This document shows, piece by piece, positions 52,535 through 60,258 of a stretch of 64,000 bases of DNA (position 1 is the stretch's first letter; every line of letters starts with the position of its first letter). The translations under genes were made by a program, and so were the position numbers. Source of the stretch: PHAA01 sp022706565 (GTDB taxonomy: Bacteria; Bacillota; Syntrophomonadia; Syntrophomonadales; Syntrophomonadaceae); contig JAXGLD010000001.1 in the NCBI GenBank assembly GCA_040769385.1, forward strand, positions 1 through 64,000. The letters are read 5' to 3'. The notes beneath the pieces are model-generated. The model was not told the DNA's origin. It made no database searches and saw nothing but the letters and a program-made list of their open reading frames with translations.

Positions 52535-52945
52535 CTACTCAATTATGCAGAAGGCCGGTCTAGCCATGGGTTGGGAAGAGTACTTGTCGCCGGGATAGAC
52601 GCGGTGGCCTACCGTCACCGGTTTGCCGATTACCTTCATATCCACTTTCTTAGGGTCCATTGAAACCAGGTTGCCCATGATCCAGGGACCCTCGTCCAGT
52701 TCCACCATCACGATGGTGTAGGGATTCTCGTTTTCCCGGCCTTCAGCGGCGATGTTGCAGGTGGTGAAGGTGACGATCTTCCCTTTACCGCACAATGTCA
52801 CGACTTCGTGGTTGGTGCTGGCGCACTCCCCGCATACCATCATCGGGGGGCAGGTGATCTTCCCGCAATCATTGCATTTCAAACCCAACAGCCGGTCTTT
52901 TTTCAAGGCCTTGTTGTATTCCTGGAATGTCAGTCTGTAATCCAT
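52535..52945 (-). CDS. Zn-ribbon OB-fold protein (DUF35)
   Basis: This 136-residue protein has an N-terminal helix, a zinc ribbon (LKCNDCGK...MMVCGEC) and an OB fold (VVTLCGKGKIVTFT, ENPYTIVMVELDEGPW). DUF35 proteins bind thiolase or HMG-CoA synthase-like partners and bridge CoA-bound intermediates. It lies 15 bp downstream of the thiolase gene, the standard pairing. ATG 52945 is preferred, with GAGGAGGG upstream. Confidence 0.9.
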   Translation of the reverse strand: MDYRLTFQEYNKALKKDRLLGLKCNDCGKITCPPMMVCGECASTNHEVVTLCGKGKIVTFTTCNIAAEGRENENPYTIVMVELDEGPWIMGNLVSMDPKKVDMKVIGKPVTVGHRVYPGDKYSSQPMARPAFCIIE

Positions 52946-52960
52946 CGTTCTCACCCTCCT

Positions 52961-54139
52961 CTATTGATTGGTCAGGATCATGCTGACCAAAACCCCGTCG
53001 CCGCCCAGAGTGTCGATGATACCGTTTTTGGCCCCCTCCACCTGGCGGCCTTGCTCAACCATGTCTCCCCTCAGTTGCCGGGTAACCTCCACTACCTGGG
53101 ATACACCGGTGGCACCGATGGGGTGCCCCTTGGCCTTCAGTCCGCCGGAAATATTGATGGGGATCTTCCCGCCCAGCCGGGTCTCACCCCGCAGCCAGGC
53201 CGAGCCGGAGGTGCCGAATTCGAAAAAGCCCAACCCCTCCGCAGCTATCAGGGCGGCAATGCTGAAACAGTCATGCAGTTCGCACAAGTCCATATCCTGC
53301 GGGGTCAGGCCCGCCATGCCGTAGGACTGCTGACAGGCCAGCTCCCGGGCATAGATGCGGGGCAAATATTTGGACTGGGAGCTGAGTTTGCCGGACGAAG
53401 CCTGGCCGATGCCGGCAAAATAAACCGGTTTGGAAGTAAGCTTCTTGGCTACTTCTTCGGAAGCGATGACCACTGCCGCCGCTCCATCGGAAAAGGGGCA
53501 GGCGTCATGGAGCTGGATGGGGGTGGATACCGTGAAACTATTCAACACATCTTCCTTGGTTATCAGTTTGTGAAGCTGAGCATTGGGATTCTTCATGGCA
53601 TATTCATGGGACTGGACCGATACCGCCGCCATCTGATCCTTGAGGACCTCCAGGGGGATACCGTATCTGCTGGCATACAAATGGGCCAACAGGGCAAATA
53701 CCGCTGGGAACAGGAAGCCGGCCGGGAATTCATAGTGGGCGTCACCGAACATGGAAAAAGTCCGGGTGGCCAGGGGGGTCCCCATGGCGGTGCACTTCTC
53801 CACCCCGCCCACCAGCATGATGTCGTAATACCCCGATGCTACCCACATCACCGCATCCCGGACCGCCATGCTGCCGGAGGCGCACGCCCCTTCAAAGCGG
53901 CTGGCGGCCACGTTGAAACAGCCGATATCGTTGGCGAAGAAGGACTGTATCATCCCCTGCCCTTCCTCGAAATCGCCCAACACATTGCCCACGTTGACGG
54001 CCTGGATATCCTTGGGGGTGAGGCTGGCTTCCTGGATGGCATCCATGGCCACCTCGGAAAGCAGTTCCACCGAAGTTTTAGGTGAATTGAAGCAGAACTG
54101 GGAGTGACCTGTACCGATTATGGCTACTCTTCTCATCAT
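52961..54139 (-). CDS. Thiolase-family acetyl-CoA acyltransferase (SCP-x-like)
   Basis: This 392-residue thiolase-fold enzyme has the nucleophile Cys86 in EGACASGS, CELHDCFS, and the His motif KAKGHPIGATG. The fourth classical motif (C-x-G near the end) is replaced by IIDTLGGDGVLVS, which is typical of the SCP-x/DUF35-dependent subgroup. It would cleave 3-oxoacyl-CoA with CoA, together with the DUF35 protein encoded next. It starts at 54139 behind AGGAGG. Confidence 0.9.
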   Translation of the reverse strand: MMRRVAIIGTGHSQFCFNSPKTSVELLSEVAMDAIQEASLTPKDIQAVNVGNVLGDFEEGQGMIQSFFANDIGCFNVAASRFEGACASGSMAVRDAVMWVASGYYDIMLVGGVEKCTAMGTPLATRTFSMFGDAHYEFPAGFLFPAVFALLAHLYASRYGIPLEVLKDQMAAVSVQSHEYAMKNPNAQLHKLITKEDVLNSFTVSTPIQLHDACPFSDGAAAVVIASEEVAKKLTSKPVYFAGIGQASSGKLSSQSKYLPRIYARELACQQSYGMAGLTPQDMDLCELHDCFSIAALIAAEGLGFFEFGTSGSAWLRGETRLGGKIPINISGGLKAKGHPIGATGVSQVVEVTRQLRGDMVEQGRQVEGAKNGIIDTLGGDGVLVSMILTNQ

Positions 54140-54212
54140 CCACTACCTCCTTTTTTTGTGGTCGTTTTGGTTCTGGGTATCTCTCGATATTCCGCACAAC
54201 TCTTTCCCCGAT

Positions 54213-54980
54213 CTATTTGGGGGACATGCGGATGGCCCCATCCAGACGGATGGTTTCCCCGTTCAACATGGGATTCTCGATAATCTGCTGGGCCAGCATG
54301 GCGAATTCGTCGGGGTCGCCCAGCTTGGAGGGAAACGGGACATTACGGGCCAGGTCGACCCGCACCTGCTCGGGCAGGGCCGCCATCATGGGGGTGTTGA
54401 ACAGCCCAGGGGCGATGGTGCATATCCTGATGCCTTCTGCAGCCAGGTCGCGGGCCACCGGCAGAGTCATTCCCACCAGGGCCGCCTTGCTGGCCGTGTA
54501 GGCCACCTGCCCAATCTGGCCGTCAAAAGCGGCGATGGAGGAGGTATTGATCATCACCCCGCGGCCATCCTCATCATTAAGGTCGTTGCTCAGCATCCGG
54601 AAGGCGGCCTGGCGCATGACATCGAAAACGCCCACCAGGTTGATGTCGATCACCTTGCGGAAATAGTCCAAATCATGGGGCCCCTTTCGGCTGGCGGTCT
54701 TCATCCCGGAGGAGATGCCTGCACAGTTGATCACGATGTCCAGCCGGCCGAACCTATCGATGGTATAGTCCAAAGATTTGGCAATGTCCTCGCTGCTGCA
54801 GATATCGGTCTTGACAAAGGCGGCTTGGTCGCCTATTTGGGCCGCCAAGGCATGGCCCCGCTCTTCATTCAGATCCAGCACCACCACTTGGGCGCCGGCC
54901 CCCGCCAAACGGTGGACACAAGCTTCACCAAGCCCGGAAGCCCCGCCGGTTATAATCGCCGTTTTACCTTCAATCTTCAT
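54213..54980 (-). CDS. Short-chain dehydrogenase, 3-hydroxyacyl-CoA dehydrogenase type II (HSD10-like)
   Basis: This 255-residue SDR enzyme has the NAD motif TGGASGLG (11-18), Asp in VVVLDLNEERG selecting NAD over NADP, NCAG, the catalytic Ser in NTSSIAAFDGQ and YTASK. The insert and IAPGLFNTPMM follow HSD10, which oxidises 3-hydroxyacyl-CoA including 2-methyl-branched ones. It lies 23 bp after the acyl-CoA dehydrogenase gene. No enoyl-CoA hydratase is encoded in the operon. Confidence 0.9.
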   Translation of the reverse strand: MKIEGKTAIITGGASGLGEACVHRLAGAGAQVVVLDLNEERGHALAAQIGDQAAFVKTDICSSEDIAKSLDYTIDRFGRLDIVINCAGISSGMKTASRKGPHDLDYFRKVIDINLVGVFDVMRQAAFRMLSNDLNDEDGRGVMINTSSIAAFDGQIGQVAYTASKAALVGMTLPVARDLAAEGIRICTIAPGLFNTPMMAALPEQVRVDLARNVPFPSKLGDPDEFAMLAQQIIENPMLNGETIRLDGAIRMSPK

Positions 54981-55003
54981 CCTCTCTCAACTCCTTTCCC
55001 GGG

Positions 55004-56146
55004 TTACAGCCCAAGACCTCTGCTGATGACCAGTTTCATGACCTCCGACGTGCCGGCATAGATGGTCTGAATCCGGGCATCAGTCCACATTCTCGAAATC
55101 TCGTATTCCTTGCAGTAACCGTAGCCACCGAACAGCTGCAGGCATTTGGAGGCCACCCGGTTTTCCATCTCGCAAACCCAGTATTTGGCCATACTCACTT
55201 CGTTGACCACGTCTTTGCCGGCCATGTGCTGCAGCACCAGCTGATCCATGAAACTCCGGCCTACCTGAATTTCGCTGGCTATCTCCGCCAGGGTGAACTG
55301 GGTATTCTGGAATTGGCTCAACGGCTTGCCGAACAGGACCCGGTCCTTGACATAATCGAGGGTCAGCTCCAGGCAACGCTCGGCAGAAGCCTGCGCCACC
55401 AGGGAAACCATGATCCGCTCTTGCTGAAGCTTTTGCATCAGGCATTTGAAACCATTGCCCTCGCCGCCCAGCATATTGGCGGCCGGGACCCGGCAATCCT
55501 CAAAAAACAGCTCAGCCGTGTCCTGGGCATGCAAGCCTACCTTGGGGATTTGTTTGCCCTTGGCAAAACCCGGGGTACCATCCTCAACCACAAATAAGGT
55601 GATGCCCTTGGTCCCGGCCTTGGTATCGGTTTTGGCGGCCACAATCACCAAGTCGGCCAACACCCCATTGGAGATAAAGGTCTTGGAGCCATTGATGATG
55701 TAATCATCGCCATCCTTGACGGCTCTGGTGCGCATGGCCCCCAGATCGGAACCGGCTCCGGGCTCGGTCATGGCTACCGCCAGGATCTTCTCGCCGCTAA
55801 CAACACCGGGCAGCCACCGGGCCTTCTGTTCATCTGTGCCGTACGTACCTATATAAGGGGCCACTATATCACTGTGCAGCCAGGCAAAAACCCCCCGGCA
55901 CCCCTGGCGGGCAATCTCCTCGGCCACAATCACCGAATATAGAAAGTCGGCTCCGGCACCGCCGTATTCTTCTGGCACCCATGGACACAGAAAACCCAAC
56001 TCTCCCATTTTCAGAAAGATGTCCCTGGATACTATCTGTTGGTCTTCCCACTCGTCATAATGGGGAACCATTTCAGCTGCTACAAATTTAGAAAAAGCTT
56101 CCTTAAACATCTTGTGCTCTTGGTTAAAAGGCAGAATCCGCTCCAT
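55004..56146 (-). CDS. Acyl-CoA dehydrogenase
   Basis: This 380-residue FAD enzyme has the family signatures AMTEPGAGSDLGAM (around 125-138) and QLFGGYGYCKEYEISRMWTDARI. The usual catalytic Glu before GT in the C-terminal helix is Ala here (IYAGTSEVM). The base is therefore probably Glu243 in LQQERIMVS, as in long-chain and isovaleryl-CoA dehydrogenases. It is the first gene of the operon, with AGGAGG before ATG 56146 and a sigma-54 promoter upstream. Confidence 0.92.
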   Translation of the reverse strand: MERILPFNQEHKMFKEAFSKFVAAEMVPHYDEWEDQQIVSRDIFLKMGELGFLCPWVPEEYGGAGADFLYSVIVAEEIARQGCRGVFAWLHSDIVAPYIGTYGTDEQKARWLPGVVSGEKILAVAMTEPGAGSDLGAMRTRAVKDGDDYIINGSKTFISNGVLADLVIVAAKTDTKAGTKGITLFVVEDGTPGFAKGKQIPKVGLHAQDTAELFFEDCRVPAANMLGGEGNGFKCLMQKLQQERIMVSLVAQASAERCLELTLDYVKDRVLFGKPLSQFQNTQFTLAEIASEIQVGRSFMDQLVLQHMAGKDVVNEVSMAKYWVCEMENRVASKCLQLFGGYGYCKEYEISRMWTDARIQTIYAGTSEVMKLVISRGLGL

Positions 56147-56324
56147 ACTAATCTCCTCCTAATCAGCCGGATATTCCGGCTTTACCTCGAAACGGATAGA
56201 GTAACAAACACTTGTTGCCTTTCCCTGAATTGCGGGCTTCGGTTATCCTGGAAAGCCATCCCTCCCCCCTATCGCTTAACGGCACAGTCAATGGTGCGGG
56301 CGGTCGTTTCTTACCCTAACCAAT

Positions 56325-56340
56325 CGCAAGGGGCATGCCA
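56325..56340 (-). promoter_or_regulatory. Sigma-54 (-24/-12) promoter of the beta-oxidation operon
   Basis: The minus strand reads TGGCATGCCCCTTGCG. GG and GC are exactly 10 bases apart, and the match to TGGCAYR-N4-TTGCW is nearly complete (last base differs). The start would be near 56313, 167 bp before the acyl-CoA dehydrogenase ATG. Confidence 0.75.
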
Positions 56341-56448
56341 GATCAGCGAAGCCCTCTTATCGCCCTTGTTAAGCCGATTCCTGGGACAGGCCTTCGCAAA
56401 TCGGCAGTCCTCATTCTCTGCAGGTAAAGCATTACTGCCTCTACCCAA

Positions 56449-56554
56449 TGCAATTTTGCCTCGCGTATTTGGGGTGTTTTGCAAATGCCGTGATTTGGGC
56501 CTTCTTGTCTGGTCTCAGGGCAAACCAATCAATTTTTATGCCGGCAAATTTGCC
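56449..56554 (-). promoter_or_regulatory. Candidate enhancer sites for the sigma-54 activator
   Basis: Three related sites: palindrome GGCAAATTTGCC (56543-56554), TTTGCAAATGCC (56478-56489) and TGCAATTTTGCC (56449-56460). They lie about 140 to 240 bp upstream of the predicted start, the usual range for activator binding. Confidence 0.5.
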
Positions 56555-56606
56555 TTGGAAATCGTACAAGCAGTCGCACAACTACGGTGAATCTCGCATT
56601 ATGGAC

Positions 56607-56630
56607 AAAAAAAAAAGACCCCTGCGGGTC
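56607..56630 (-). terminator. Rho-independent terminator of the CBS-PAS activator gene
   Basis: On the minus strand GACCC-GCAG-GGGTC is followed by ten T. It separates the activator gene from the operon it probably controls. Confidence 0.9.
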
Positions 56631-56685
56631 GTTGTATTTAATAATGAATTTTTGTATGGGCTGGACTACGAGCGGAATTTAGGTC

Positions 56686-58800
56686 TTATTCATTATCCTT
56701 GGGAGGATCGGCAAGGGTTATGCCATATTTGGCCGCCTTGCGCAACACCGTGGAAGGGTCGATGCCCAGGTGTTTGGCGACCTCGCGGGTAGCCCGGTAA
56801 CGGCTGTAGGCGTGGGAGATTATCTCCCGCTCCACAAATTCCACCGCCTCTTTCAGGGGAAGCACCCCTTCGACCGATATCAGGGGGTGAACATTCTCGC
56901 GCCGGGGATTCTTCAGATTATTGGGCAGGTCCTGAGCAGTCAGGATATCCCGGGGGATAGTGACCATCATCCGCTCGATGACATTCTCCAGTTCCCGGAC
57001 ATTGCCGGGCCAGTCGTAATTCATGAAGTCGTCGATAGCGTCAGGCAGCAATTCCTTGTGCAGGTTGTATTTCTTGTTGAACAGCTTGATAAAATGAGCC
57101 GTCAGCAGCGGTATCTCTTCCTTGCGCATCCGCAGGGGCGGGACTTCCACCGGCACCACATTAAGGCGATAGTAAAGGTCTTCCCGGAACTGACTGCTGG
57201 CCACCAGTTGGGCCACATCCCGGTTGGTGGCGGCGATGATGCGCACATCGACCGGGATAGTCTTTTCCCCGCCCACCCGTATTATCTCCTTGCTCTCGAT
57301 CACCCGCAAAAGGTTGGCTTGTAATTCGAAGGGGAGTTCACTGACTTCATCCAGGAGGATCGTCCCCCCATGCGCCAGTTCGAAGTAACCGGCCCGGCCT
57401 CCCTTTTTGGCCCCAGTGAAGGCTCCCGGGTCATAGCCAAACAATTCCGATTCCAGCAGGTTCCTGGCGATGGCTCCGCAGTTTATCTTGATGAAAGGTC
57501 CATCTCGGCGGGGGCTGCTGGCGTGTATGGCCTCGGCAATAAGTTCCTTGCCGGTACCGGATTCCCCAGTGATCAGGACGGTGGAATCCACTTGGGCGAT
57601 ACGGGTGACGTTGTCGAGCAGTTCTTTCATTTTCCGTGAACCGGCAACGAGCTTATCGGTGTCGTATTGTATCTGCAGGGCCCGCAATTCCGATTCATAG
57701 TGTTTGCTCAGCCCCTGCGCCTGTTCCAGCTGCTGCTTAAGATTCATCAGCTCGGTGATGTCGCGCACGTTGGAAACCACCCGGAATATCCGGCCTTTGC
57801 GATCGAAAACCGGGGTACCGGTGGTCAGAGCAGTCCGCCCGGCCAGGGTTCGCTGGATTATGGTGACCGGTTTTTTCTCCTGCAAAACCAGGGCGCTGAC
57901 CGACTCTGAAACAATGCCCCGCTCCCTAACCAGGTCCTCCACGTTGAGGCCCACCATTTCATTGGCCGGGACTCCGGTGAGGTTTTCAAAGGCCTCATTG
58001 ACCCGCAGGGTTGTACCCTTGCCATTGGTCAGGTAGAGGCCGTCATGGGAAGACTCGATGATGGCATCCATTTCCCGGTTGAGCTCCTTGACATTCTCCA
58101 GTTCGCGGGATATATTCTCGAGTTCGGAGATATCCTGCAGGACCGCCACCGCCCCGATGATCTCACCGTCTTCCAATATGGGGGTGCGGTTGGAAATGAA
58201 CAGGGAGTCCTTCAGCCTGATCTTCTGTACCGGCCGGGGACAGCCCGTGGTCAGGATTTCCACCAAACCGCTGCTGGGAATGACTTGCACGATATCCTGA
58301 CCCAGCACCTCAGTGCTCTTGATGTTCAGAAAGTTCTCCGCGGCCCGGTTGAGCACAGTGATTCGGGCGTTTTTGTCGATGGCTACGATAAGGTTGTGGG
58401 TAGAATCCAGGATGGTCTGCTGTTCGTTGGACAGATACATGAAGGAGTTGAAATAGGCGTAAGCCAAGTCGCTGCGGGTAATCATGCCTACGACCCGATC
58501 TTGGTCGACTACCGGCAATCGCCCCACCCTTCTCTTGATCAGGTCGCTCACTTTCTCATCAGGGTGTCCCGTCGTCACGCTGGTCGCCATGACCTGAGCC
58601 ACTGTGGTATGGGGATTGCCATACCCGGCCAATACCCGGTAAAGATGGCTTTTGGTCAACAACCCGATCATCCGGCCCTGCCGGTCTATGACCGGAGCTC
58701 CATCGATCTCGTTTTCCAAGAATACCTGGCTGGCCTCTCGAATAGTATGGGCCGGGGTCAATAACACCGGATTGGTACTCATGATATCCGCAAGCTTCAT
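56686..58800 (-). CDS. CBS-PAS sigma-54-dependent transcriptional activator
   Basis: This is a 704-residue activator. Two CBS domains (1-120: IMSTNPVLLTPAHTIREA, RVVGMITRSDLAYAY) may bind adenosyl nucleotides or CoA-related ligands. Two PAS domains follow, then a coiled coil, then the AAA+ core with GESGTGKE, GAFTGA and ILLDEVSEL. A Fis-type helix-turn-helix is near the end (ATREVAKHLGIDPSTVLRKA). Start ATG 58800 is behind GAGGGGATC. It is encoded directly upstream of the sigma-54-type fatty-acid operon. Confidence 0.92.
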   Translation of the reverse strand: MKLADIMSTNPVLLTPAHTIREASQVFLENEIDGAPVIDRQGRMIGLLTKSHLYRVLAGYGNPHTTVAQVMATSVTTGHPDEKVSDLIKRRVGRLPVVDQDRVVGMITRSDLAYAYFNSFMYLSNEQQTILDSTHNLIVAIDKNARITVLNRAAENFLNIKSTEVLGQDIVQVIPSSGLVEILTTGCPRPVQKIRLKDSLFISNRTPILEDGEIIGAVAVLQDISELENISRELENVKELNREMDAIIESSHDGLYLTNGKGTTLRVNEAFENLTGVPANEMVGLNVEDLVRERGIVSESVSALVLQEKKPVTIIQRTLAGRTALTTGTPVFDRKGRIFRVVSNVRDITELMNLKQQLEQAQGLSKHYESELRALQIQYDTDKLVAGSRKMKELLDNVTRIAQVDSTVLITGESGTGKELIAEAIHASSPRRDGPFIKINCGAIARNLLESELFGYDPGAFTGAKKGGRAGYFELAHGGTILLDEVSELPFELQANLLRVIESKEIIRVGGEKTIPVDVRIIAATNRDVAQLVASSQFREDLYYRLNVVPVEVPPLRMRKEEIPLLTAHFIKLFNKKYNLHKELLPDAIDDFMNYDWPGNVRELENVIERMMVTIPRDILTAQDLPNNLKNPRRENVHPLISVEGVLPLKEAVEFVEREIISHAYSRYRATREVAKHLGIDPSTVLRKAAKYGITLADPPKDNE

Positions 58801-58979
58801 AATGATCCCCTCATAAGGTCCCCTCATACAAAGATAGGCTAAGGCAGCGGGAACGGTGTTACCCTGTTATTGCCAAGTATAGCACGCAGTCCCAAACCGG
58901 ACCAGCCTATACGAGCACAGGTGGCCTTTCCCTCTACTAAATACTATTGATGCGGCTGCCGCATATGCCCCCGTAATCG

Positions 58980-59633
58980 TTATTTCAAGACCTCCACATC
59001 GGTAACGTACATGATCTCGCAGGCGCCGTTGCCGGAATCGGTGCGGGTGAGGCTGCTCCGCCAGGGGCCGTAGGGGAAGTTGACCTGGACCAGATAGCCC
59101 CGCAGGCGGATATGGTCGTTTTTGCGAATCCCCCGCACCTTTTTGAGTATGTTCCGGTCGCTGTGGATGATGTGGACGTTGGCGGAATGGCTGCCGATGT
59201 AAGATGGGCTGACCGGGGTTTCGGCTGACCAGCGGTAGGTGTAATAGCGCATGCCCTGGGCGTAGGAGATGGTGTCGTCGATGTCGGCCCGGTTCAGATC
59301 CCCCCAGGCCAGGACGAAATCATACCTGGACACTTGGGCCGAGTAGTCCCGCAGCCGGTTGGTGCTTTTAACCACCGCCTCGATATCATAGCTGGCCAGC
59401 AGGGACAGCGGTACGTAACCCTCATCCCCCAGTATGTTGATGACCTGGCTGCCGTCCAGTCCCACCTGTACCGGGTCGGCAATATAGAGAGTGTAAGGCT
59501 CGCTGGGCCAAAGGGTGTAGACCAACAGCACTAAAGGGATTATGAAAATTACCGGCAGGTAAATTAAAAACCGGCTGCTCAATTTGGTCCCCATCGCCGG
59601 GTCCGGGGCGATTTCCTCTGGCTGCAAGTCCAT
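58980..59633 (-). CDS. Conserved-looking membrane-anchored protein, unknown function
   Basis: This 217-residue protein has one N-terminal membrane helix (FLIYLPVIFIIPLVLLVYTL, about 22-41) and a globular part outside or inside. Motifs are YDFVLAWGDLNRADIDDTI, SYIGSHSANVHIIH and IRLRGYLVQVNFPYGPWRSS. I have seen this layout in uncharacterised proteins but cannot give a function. It starts at ATG 59633, with GGAGGGTC immediately before it. Confidence 0.7.
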   Translation of the reverse strand: MDLQPEEIAPDPAMGTKLSSRFLIYLPVIFIIPLVLLVYTLWPSEPYTLYIADPVQVGLDGSQVINILGDEGYVPLSLLASYDIEAVVKSTNRLRDYSAQVSRYDFVLAWGDLNRADIDDTISYAQGMRYYTYRWSAETPVSPSYIGSHSANVHIIHSDRNILKKVRGIRKNDHIRLRGYLVQVNFPYGPWRSSLTRTDSGNGACEIMYVTDVEVLK

Positions 59634-59725
59634 GACCCTCCTAAACGTTCCTGTTCTCTAATATTACGAAATCGGCCCGCAAATAGAAACAGGTTACGGT
59701 CGTGGTGAGATTCATGAGTATGGGC

Positions 59726-59754
59726 TTGCAATTTAGTTAGGTACCTAATATAAT
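59726..59754 (+). promoter_or_regulatory. Promoter of the marR-ABC exporter operon
   Basis: TTGCAA (59726-59731) and a perfect TATAAT (59749-59754) with a 17-bp spacer. The spacer ends with the first operator palindrome. Confidence 0.85.
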
Positions 59755-59779
59755 GATGGTGTAGTCCTTAGGTACCTAA
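59737..59779. promoter_or_regulatory. Two identical 12-bp palindromes, MarR operators
   Basis: TTAGGTACCTAA occurs at 59737-59748 and at 59768-59779, 31 bp apart (three helix turns). The first overlaps the -10/-35 spacer and the second lies just after the start point. This suggests autorepression by the MarR protein encoded next. Confidence 0.8.
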
Positions 59780-59823
59780 TATATTTTTTATAAGAGAAGC
59801 TCAACAGAGAGGAGCGGGCGATA

Positions 59824-60258
59824 ATGGAGCCACAACGGGATATCATCAGTAATGTGATGCGGGTAGCGCGTAAGGTGCGCCGCCTGGAAAGGCCGGATCG
59901 GAACGAATCCAGGGGCTCGCTGCGCCTGCTGCGCAAGCTGGCCGAGCGCGACGGCCTGACCGCGCGGGAACTGGCGGAGATGTTGGACATCCGCCAGCCT
60001 TCTCTGACCGAGATGCTGAACCGACTGGAGGGCGCCGGCGTTGTCAAGCGGGAACCCGACCAGCAGGACCACCGCAAGGTCAGGATTTATCTGCAGGATG
60101 AGGGCCGCGGTATTCTGGAGCGATACCGGGAGCAGCGCCAACAGGAGGTCGAATACCTCAATTCGGTCCTGACCCAGCAGGAACAGCAGCTGTTTTGCCG
60201 TGTCTGTGACAAGATGGCCGACGCCCTGGAAGAGCTGAGGCGGAGAGCAGGTGACTAG
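59824..60258 (+). CDS. MarR-family regulator
   Basis: This 144-residue winged-helix protein has the DNA-recognition part LTARELAEMLDIRQPSLTEML, the wing VKREPDQQDHRKVRIYLQ, and flanking dimer helices. It starts at ATG 59824 behind GAGGAGCG. Its stop TAG touches the ATG of the exporter gene, so the two are co-translated. It probably represses its own operon until a toxic compound or lipid-like ligand binds. Confidence 0.92.
   Translation: MEPQRDIISNVMRVARKVRRLERPDRNESRGSLRLLRKLAERDGLTARELAEMLDIRQPSLTEMLNRLEGAGVVKREPDQQDHRKVRIYLQDEGRGILERYREQRQQEVEYLNSVLTQQEQQLFCRVCDKMADALEELRRRAGD

Noticed and set aside
52808..54085. Plus-strand frame of 425 codons
   Set aside because: Opposite-strand shadow of the thiolase and DUF35 genes; GC-rich codon bias keeps it open.
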